This document shows positions 15,394-19,300 of a stretch of DNA of 19,300 nucleotides, in pieces (the stretch's first letter is position 1; each line of letters starts with the position of its first letter). Below the pieces are notes generated by a model that was given only the letters and a program-made list of their open reading frames with translations, did not search any database and was not told the origin of the DNA. The DNA lies in NCBI RefSeq assembly GCF_042649685.1, contig NZ_JBHRZT010000018.1:1-19300 (forward strand), in the 5' to 3' direction. The position numbers and the translations under genes were made by a program. Source of the stretch: Bacillus_BA songklensis. GTDB taxonomy: Bacteria > Bacillota > Bacilli > Bacillales > Bacillaceae_H.

Positions 15394-15824
15394 ACAATCC
15401 TCCTTTTATTTTACACCATTATACTAATAATGGAATGTAGAGGTTCAGCCGAGATGCGTGTAAAACTAGATCATAGTGATACAATATTTACCAATGCGTT
15501 GGTACCGATAGGACTTGTAGCAAAAACGAACATTTTTGTTACGGTAATTACATAGAAAGTCTATTTTATGTAGCGATAAACTTTTGATATTAACTGTTTT
15601 ATGAAACAAAAGTTAAAAACTCCAGTCATCCTATTCCACAATCGGGCCATTTTCTGGAATAACACTTAATAAGAGAATTGAATATTTATGGTATATAGAG
15701 AAGATTGTGAAGAAATGTACTTAAGTTAAAGGGGCAGGTTAAAGAAACATTAATAAAGGAAAAGGTTAACTTTTATCGAAACTAAGATGAAAAGGAGTTA
15801 TGATTTTCTTTATCCCTAATAGCT
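15394..15824. other. 431-bp gap with one short repeat
   Basis: A 7-bp inverted repeat CCATTAT/ATAATGG lies near 15416-15433. Copy B of the CGGG-centred repeat is at 15633-15660 (ATTCCA, CAATCGGGCCATTTTC, TGGAAT), able to form a short hairpin. A 41-codon open frame at 15430-15555 lacks a ribosome site. No other gene is supported. Confidence 0.45.
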
Positions 15825-16736
15825 TTAAAATGGTTGCCACATAATCGTTTTTGCTTTATTGAAACGCTGTTCCACTTCACTCCAATTTACTATTTTCCAC
15901 CAATTATAAACATATTTATCTCGTTCGGTTTTATACTGCAGGTAATAAGCATGTTCCCAAACATCTAGAACAAGCAATGGAATGACATCCCATTGAGTCA
16001 GGTTTTGATGCTTTTCTGCTGTTAAAATCTCTAAACGATGGGGTCGAGGGGACCAAACGAGAATTGCCCACCCAACAGCTTCCACATTTTTTGCTGCTTC
16101 AGAGAATTGCTTTTTAAATTTTTCAAAGCTTCCAAATGTATTATTTATAGCTATGCTTAGCTGATCTGATGGTTTACCCCCGCCACGCGGACTCATAACA
16201 TTCCAAAAAATGGTGTGTAAATAGTGACCGGAACCGTGAAATGCTGCTTCTCTTTCCCAATGCTTAATCAAGCTAAAATTTCCACTTTCGCGTGCTTTTT
16301 GCATTTCTAATTCTGCTTTATTAAGCCCATCTACATAGCGTTGATGAAGTATATCATGATGTAATCTCATGGTTTCTTCTGAGATGACAGGCTCTAAAGC
16401 ATTATACGGATAGGGAAGGGGAGGTAATCGATGTCTCCCGATTGGGACGACTTGAATTCTTTCATCTTCGTGATGAAGAGGTAACAGTTCACCTCGGTTT
16501 AAGAAGCCATTAAGCTTGTCATATAAGGATGTTGCTTTCATACTTAATTCATGATGATCATGTATACGGTTTTCCATTTCCACTTCATTTTTTAATGAAA
16601 AGAAGGTATCTTCCCATTCCTGTAGAATAGGTTCGTCGACATTTGTTAACTGTTCTCGAACTGATTTCCAAGTTATTTCGATATCTTCACACCAATTCAA
16701 TAATGACTCTCGATACATTTTTTCATTTATATGCAA
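15825..16736 (-). CDS. Fe/Mn-family superoxide dismutase with N-terminal extension (SodF-like)
   Basis: Disproportionates superoxide to peroxide and oxygen. 303 residues, about 100 more than a standard Fe/Mn SOD. The catalytic part starts near RHRLPPLPYPYNALEP (101-116); metal ligands are His126 (LHHDILHQRY), His174 (GHYLHTIFW), Asp258 and His262 (LDVWEHAYYLQYK). The Gly before His171 agrees with Mn-type enzymes, but the region that normally holds the second-shell Gln reads EKHQNLTQW (241-249), so metal preference is unclear. The 1-95 extension is mostly helical, with many Glu and His. The layout resembles B. subtilis SodF as I recall it. Start is TTG 16736 with AGGAGG nine bases upstream. 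No signal peptide. Confidence 0.9.
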   Translation of the reverse strand: MHINEKMYRESLLNWCEDIEITWKSVREQLTNVDEPILQEWEDTFFSLKNEVEMENRIHDHHELSMKATSLYDKLNGFLNRGELLPLHHEDERIQVVPIGRHRLPPLPYPYNALEPVISEETMRLHHDILHQRYVDGLNKAELEMQKARESGNFSLIKHWEREAAFHGSGHYLHTIFWNVMSPRGGGKPSDQLSIAINNTFGSFEKFKKQFSEAAKNVEAVGWAILVWSPRPHRLEILTAEKHQNLTQWDVIPLLVLDVWEHAYYLQYKTERDKYVYNWWKIVNWSEVEQRFNKAKTIMWQPF

Positions 16737-16803
16737 TTGTTTCGCCTCCTAGGTTAACCGTCACTAATAAGATATGAGTCATTAGCGTAAAAATTCATAG
16801 AGC

Positions 16804-16832
16804 ACAATACATTAATAACGTGTGAAAATCAA
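16804..16832 (-). promoter_or_regulatory. sigma-A-type promoter of the SOD gene
   Basis: On the minus strand TTGATT (16832-16827) and TATTGT (16809-16804) are separated by 17 bp, giving a start about 60 bp before the TTG. No MntR-like box was seen next to it. Confidence 0.5.
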
Positions 16833-16910
16833 TGTGAATTTTGAAATCTTTTTTTGTTATCGGATTAGCTATAGTTGAAACTCTTGGTTTACATTCGTTT
16901 AACCATAATG

Positions 16911-16950
16911 AAGAAGTGAATTGTACCATTTACCAATATATTCACTTCTT
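16911..16950. terminator. hairpin in the gap upstream of the SOD gene
   Basis: AAGAAGTGAAT (16911-16921) and ATTCACTTCTT (16940-16950) form a perfect 11-bp inverted repeat with an 18-base loop. No gene visibly ends here in either direction, so it may be an orphan terminator or a repeat. Confidence 0.4.
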
Positions 16951-16996
16951 TAAATAAAAAGAAGTAGTTATTAAATTCGAAAAGTGTTTATAATTC

Positions 16997-17088
16997 TTGT
17001 TCAAACTAGCGGGGTGCTTAAGTTTAACAACGGAGGTAGCTGCGGCACCTCCGTTCCTTATTGAACAAACGGGAGTTTAGTTGAAGAA
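16997..17088. repeat. two CGGG-centred repeat copies around a GC-rich hairpin (C and D)
   Basis: Copy C is TTGTTCAAAC, TAGCGGGGTGCTTAA, GTTTAACAA. Then AACGGAGGT pairs with ACCTCCGTT across AGCTGCGGC. Copy D is TTGAACAAACGGGAGTTTAG followed by TTGAAGAAG. The block has no T-tract and sits in gene-free DNA. Positions are good to about one base. Confidence 0.45.
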
Positions 17089-17163
17089 GAAAAAAACGTT
17101 TGATACACATTTGACTATAAGGGCGACATAAGTAATATGAGAAACAAGACATACAGTCATAAT

Positions 17164-17209
17164 TAAAAAAAAGCTGTTTGAATGTTAAAAACTTTGAATT
17201 CAAACAGCT
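17164..17209 (-). terminator. terminator of the interrupted small gene
   Basis: Reading the minus strand, AGCTGTTTGAA (17209-17199) pairs with TTCAAACAGCT (17182-17172) and is followed by a run of T. It lies 17 bp after the stop at 17226, which supports that frame as a real former gene. Confidence 0.85.
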
Positions 17210-17225
17210 CATATGAAATTCATTC

Positions 17226-17498
17226 TTAATACGAAATAGGTAATGGAGTTCCAGGAGGTCTCCACCAAGATTCAACAGTTTTCCAAGCAGTATTATAATC
17301 ATAACCTCTTCCCATCAAATATCCTATGGCAACTGCTTCTGTTAATGCGTGTTGATAACCTAAGTGCTGAGCCTCTCTTAACCCATGACTTATAGCAGGG
17401 CTTATTACATTAAGTGTTTATTGTCCAATGTTTGAATATGGCATTGAATATGCCCTCGGCTGCGGGTTTTGATAATAACCATTGTTTGTGCTGGACAC
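17226..17498 (-). pseudogene. small gene interrupted by a stop codon
   Basis: Minus-strand frame of 91 codons from GTG 17498, with CAGGAG seven bases upstream. It reads MSSTNNGYYQNPQPRAYSM and on to SNIGQ, then a TAA at 17420-17418 (codon 27), then continues in the same frame as TLNVISPAISHGLREAQHLG, then YQHALTEAVAIGYLMGRGYD, and ends WWRPPGTPLPISY. The frame after the stop is open for 63 codons, protein-like in composition, and ends just before a strong terminator. One base change from a sense codon would explain it. The N-terminus is Asn/Tyr/Pro-rich and the body helical. Family not recognised; a sequencing error or a second internal start cannot be excluded. Confidence 0.65.
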
Positions 17499-17920
17499 TG
17501 TACCACTCCTGTCTTTTGAATAAAGTCATAATAATTTGTTGGGTCTTACAATCCTTTATAATTTATGTAATTTGGGTGTATGTGGAATAGGCAATAAACA
17601 TGTTCCATTAAAAATTTTAATAACGATAACCATTTAATCTACATTATTGATGAAATGGACAAGGTTTTTTATGTGGTGGACAATGTCGTACTTCGACGAT
17701 TTTATGTAGTAAAGTGTACCTACTTGTTCAACGGGGGCACTACTTCAATGAGTGACGTCGCCTTTTTTATTGAACAAACCAGCTAATAGAAGCTTTAATG
17801 ATCTTCAACAATCGGGCGCTATAATAAAGTAATCAAAGCCTAATTTTCTCGGTATTGTAAGCGAGAAATTAGGCTTTTTCTTTAAAATGCCAGTCAGTGA
17901 TCGGTGTATTCTATAATAAA
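17499..17920. other. 422-bp gap with repeat copies E and F
   Basis: Copy E near 17723-17752 reads TTGTTCAACGGGGGCACTAC then TTCAATGAG. It is followed by TTTTTTATTGAACAAACC and copy F at 17803-17830 (TTCAACAATCGGGCGCTATA). GTTCAA near 17725 and TTGAAC near 17770 are inverted. No coding frame is supported here. Confidence 0.4.
17835..17878. terminator. hairpin at the end of the DUF2089-like operon
   Basis: AAAGCCTAATTTTCTCG pairs with CGAGAAATTAGGCTTT across GTATTGTAAG with one bulged T. A TTTTTCTTT tract follows on the plus strand, with only a weak T-run on the minus strand. It lies about 45 bp beyond the last gene of the minus-strand operon, the only gene ending here, so use in that direction is likely but the strand is not settled. 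Confidence 0.65.
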
Positions 17921-18202
17921 TTATAGTCTAACCTTAACCTCAGTACCGTCCTTAGCTTTGACATCTACTAGCACGATCCCCTTATGATTTTTCAGTTCCT
18001 TGACGATAGGCTTTAGCGTTTTTTTGTCTATTGGTGGAAAGGTAAAGTCCAGTTTTTTTCTTTCGAAGTGCTCTTTTGTCCATTTGTTTGCATTTTGCTG
18101 AAAAAATTTTGAAGACAAAATTGAAATAACAATGTTTAAAATAGCAAATGGAATTGGGATGGTTAACCGAACGTCTTTTGCTTTCACTTTTACATGCAGC
18201 AT
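17921..18202 (-). CDS. small YvlB/SHOCT-associated-type protein, related to its upstream neighbour
   Basis: 93 residues from ATG 18202. The frame runs back to 18274, but that would overlap the upstream gene and removes the LHVKVKAKD beginning aligned to its neighbour. The pattern is a beta strand, a hydrophobic IPIPFAILNIVISILSSKF segment (about 14-32), a basic linker, then KGIVLVDVKAKDGTEVKVRL. It matches the second half of the preceding protein (IRVVSAENDNVTVNLPIKLV, then GQIVDIKSANGDTVSVII), so the two look like relatives. It begins 10 bp after that gene. Function unknown; link to envelope stress is only by analogy with YvlB/LiaX-type proteins. Confidence 0.65.
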   Translation of the reverse strand: MLHVKVKAKDVRLTIPIPFAILNIVISILSSKFFQQNANKWTKEHFERKKLDFTFPPIDKKTLKPIVKELKNHKGIVLVDVKAKDGTEVKVRL

Positions 18203-18212
18203 AAGCAAATCA

Positions 18213-18602
18213 CTAATCAATGATGACCGAAACGGTATCACCGTTTGCCGATTTAATATCAACAATTTGGCCATCTAATTCGTTTTCGATTGCTTCAATA
18301 ATAAGGCTTATGTCTATATCTTTAACGTATTTTTCTGATTGAGGAATACTCGCTGCGATGCTGTGTCCAGCCGTTAATACTGCCTTAACAAGTTTTATAG
18401 GCAAATTGACCGTGACGTTATCATTTTCGGCGGATACAACACGAATTTTTAATGTTTTATCTAAATATTTTGTCAGTTTTTCTACTAGCTTATTACCTGT
18501 TTCTTCTTTCTCTTTTAATACTTGGATCAGTTCTGATCCCTTATCTGCATCAATTTTCCCTTCTTGAACCATTGTTAACACTCTTGTAATTTCCTCTTTC
18601 AT
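18213..18602 (-). CDS. SHOCT-like domain protein (YvlB/LiaX N-terminal type)
   Basis: 129 residues. The N-terminus MKEEITRVLTMVQEGKIDADKGSELIQVL (1-29) is a short helical hairpin of the SHOCT-like type found at the start of YvlB/LiaX proteins. The rest (about 50-129) is KIRVVSAENDNVTVNLPIK, a helical hydrophobic stretch, and a C-terminal DGQIVDIKSANGDTVSVIID strand pair. It lacks the long beta-helical DUF4097 part of full YvlB. Start ATG 18602 follows AGGGAGGAAT. Middle gene of a three-gene minus-strand operon, 13 bp after the first. Confidence 0.7.
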   Translation of the reverse strand: MKEEITRVLTMVQEGKIDADKGSELIQVLKEKEETGNKLVEKLTKYLDKTLKIRVVSAENDNVTVNLPIKLVKAVLTAGHSIAASIPQSEKYVKDIDISLIIEAIENELDGQIVDIKSANGDTVSVIID

Positions 18603-18615
18603 GATAAATTCCTCC

Positions 18616-18981
18616 CTATTCCTCTTTTAATAGCTTAATGGCTTCTTCTGGCGTGATTTCGCCATTTTCCAACATGGTGACAACTTTTTTCTCGTCTACT
18701 TCATTTTTCTTCTTCTGCACATATCCAAGGGATGAAATGATGTCTGTTAGCTTGCCTCGAACCGTTGGATACGAAATCCCCAGTTCCTTTTCAACTTCTT
18801 TGATATTCCCTCTGCATGTTAAAAATACTTCCACAAAATGAAGCTGATCCTTTGATAATGATGCCAGCTTAGATAATTCAAACTCATTTTCAATCGTAGT
18901 GTGACAATGAGAGCACTGCAACTTCGTAATTTTCAATGTTTTACTGCAGACAGGACAATTTGTGATTACTTTATAAGCCAT
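18616..18981 (-). CDS. DUF2089-like zinc-ribbon/helix-turn-helix protein
   Basis: 121 residues. An N-terminal zinc ribbon has Cys9, Cys12, Cys23 and Cys26 (CPVC and CSHC). A helix-turn-helix-like region follows (about 58-88: RGNIKEVEKELGISYPTVRG), and the C-terminal KKVVTMLENGEITPEEAIKLLKE (98-120) is a SHOCT-like tail of the same kind as the N-terminus of the next protein. This order matches what I know as DUF2089. It is likely a DNA- or RNA-binding regulator of its own operon (inference). Start ATG 18981 with AAGGAAGGAA upstream. Confidence 0.85.
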   Translation of the reverse strand: MAYKVITNCPVCSKTLKITKLQCSHCHTTIENEFELSKLASLSKDQLHFVEVFLTCRGNIKEVEKELGISYPTVRGKLTDIISSLGYVQKKKNEVDEKKVVTMLENGEITPEEAIKLLKEE

Positions 18982-19010
18982 AATGAAATTCCTTCCTTTT
19001 ATTTGATTCG

Positions 19011-19039
19011 ATAATATAACAAGAAATAAAAAATGTAAA
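19011..19039 (-). promoter_or_regulatory. sigma-A-type promoter of the DUF2089-like operon
   Basis: On the minus strand TTTACA (19039-19034) and TATTAT (19016-19011) are separated by 17 bp, about 30 bp before the ATG. No clear operator was found. Confidence 0.65.
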
Positions 19040-19133
19040 TGATTAAATTTAATTTTTTTTAATTAAAAAAATTAATAATATTAATTTGCTAATTAATATT
19101 ATTGACTATTCATTTTTATTTATCATTCAAGTA

Positions 19134-19300
19134 CACTAGTGTTGCATTAAAATAATTCCAATTTTAAAAACACCCAAAATCTTCAATAATCTCGTTTTAT
19201 GCAAAGAAAAAGTCCTTTATAATGGATAAAGTCAGGTGGTCACCCGTCCAAATCCACTAAAAAGGACCAATCTCATGGACAAGATTACACCAAAAACTTC
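19134..19300 (+). mobile_element. second IS4-family copy, cut by the window end
   Basis: It begins CACTAGTGTTGCAT at 19134, matching the inverted repeat of copy 1, and runs in the same orientation. The first 60 bases differ from copy 1 at nine positions; the next 107, through the ATG at 19275 and the first transposase codons, are identical. The rest lies outside the window, so completeness and its target duplication cannot be judged. Confidence 0.93.

Noticed and set aside
15430..15555. 41-codon plus-strand frame (MECRGSAEMRVKLDHSD...)
   Set aside because: No ribosome site and no recognised family; it may be chance or a remnant.
16997..17088. CRISPR-like repeat array
   Set aside because: The repeats are few, imperfect and palindromic, without regular spacing or unique spacers, and no cas gene is present.
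17024..17302. 92-codon minus-strand open frame
   Set aside because: It overlaps the stop-interrupted gene in another frame, runs through its terminator and the repeat block, and has no ribosome site or protein-like composition.

Overview
The window is low-GC, Bacillaceae-type DNA. It has strong AGGAGG-like ribosome binding sites, frequent TTG and GTG starts, sigma-A-type promoters with 17-bp spacers, and proteins that resemble Bacillus families (MntABCD, MntH, SodF, IS4Bsu1-like transposase). No rRNA, tRNA, CRISPR array or phage genes were seen. Genus cannot be decided from the window.

Layout. 1-750: a decayed, minus-strand IS6-family transposase with one terminal inverted repeat. 822-4660: a plus-strand cluster of two small HMA_2-type proteins, a P1B-type metal ATPase with its own HMA_2-like N-terminus, a fourth HMA_2-type membrane protein and a tiny glycine-rich single-span protein. 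4688-4774: two overlapping hairpins. 4832-9291: an Mn(II)-type ABC uptake operon (binding lipoprotein, ATPase, two permeases), a divergent MntR-like regulator and an unknown 67-residue protein, closed by a terminator. 9375-10777: a complete IS4-family element with a 9-bp target duplication. 10935-13402: a ZIP-family metal transporter and a TTG-initiated NRAMP Mn transporter (MntH). 13969-16736: a cupin, an unrecognised acidic protein and an N-terminally extended Fe/Mn superoxide dismutase. 16740-17920: a gene-poor stretch with short dispersed repeats and a stop-interrupted small gene. 17921-18981: a minus-strand operon of a DUF2089-like zinc-ribbon/HTH protein and two related SHOCT/YvlB-like small proteins. 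19134-19300: the start of a second IS4 copy in the same orientation.

How it fits together. The common theme is transition-metal, probably manganese, handling: three different uptake families (ABC, ZIP, NRAMP), a Mn sensor homologue, an Fe/Mn SOD that would consume the metal, and a P1B ATPase that could export a metal. Near-consensus MntR operators sit at the predicted transcription starts of the ABC operon and mntH, with a second site before the ABC start codon and a weaker one before the ZIP gene. The two same-orientation IS4 copies bracket the ZIP-mntH-cupin-SOD-DUF2089 segment in a composite-transposon-like layout. This and the IS6 remnant suggest the region was assembled with help from insertion sequences (inference).

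The least familiar part is the HMA_2/P1B-ATPase cluster. It carries four copies of a Cys-less HMA-like module with an H-x-x-PGR-[IL]-R-[LI] signature, an ATPase with VCGIK where CPC-type motifs normally lie, and a small membrane protein whose layout recalls the PacL scaffolds that partner mycobacterial P1B ATPases.
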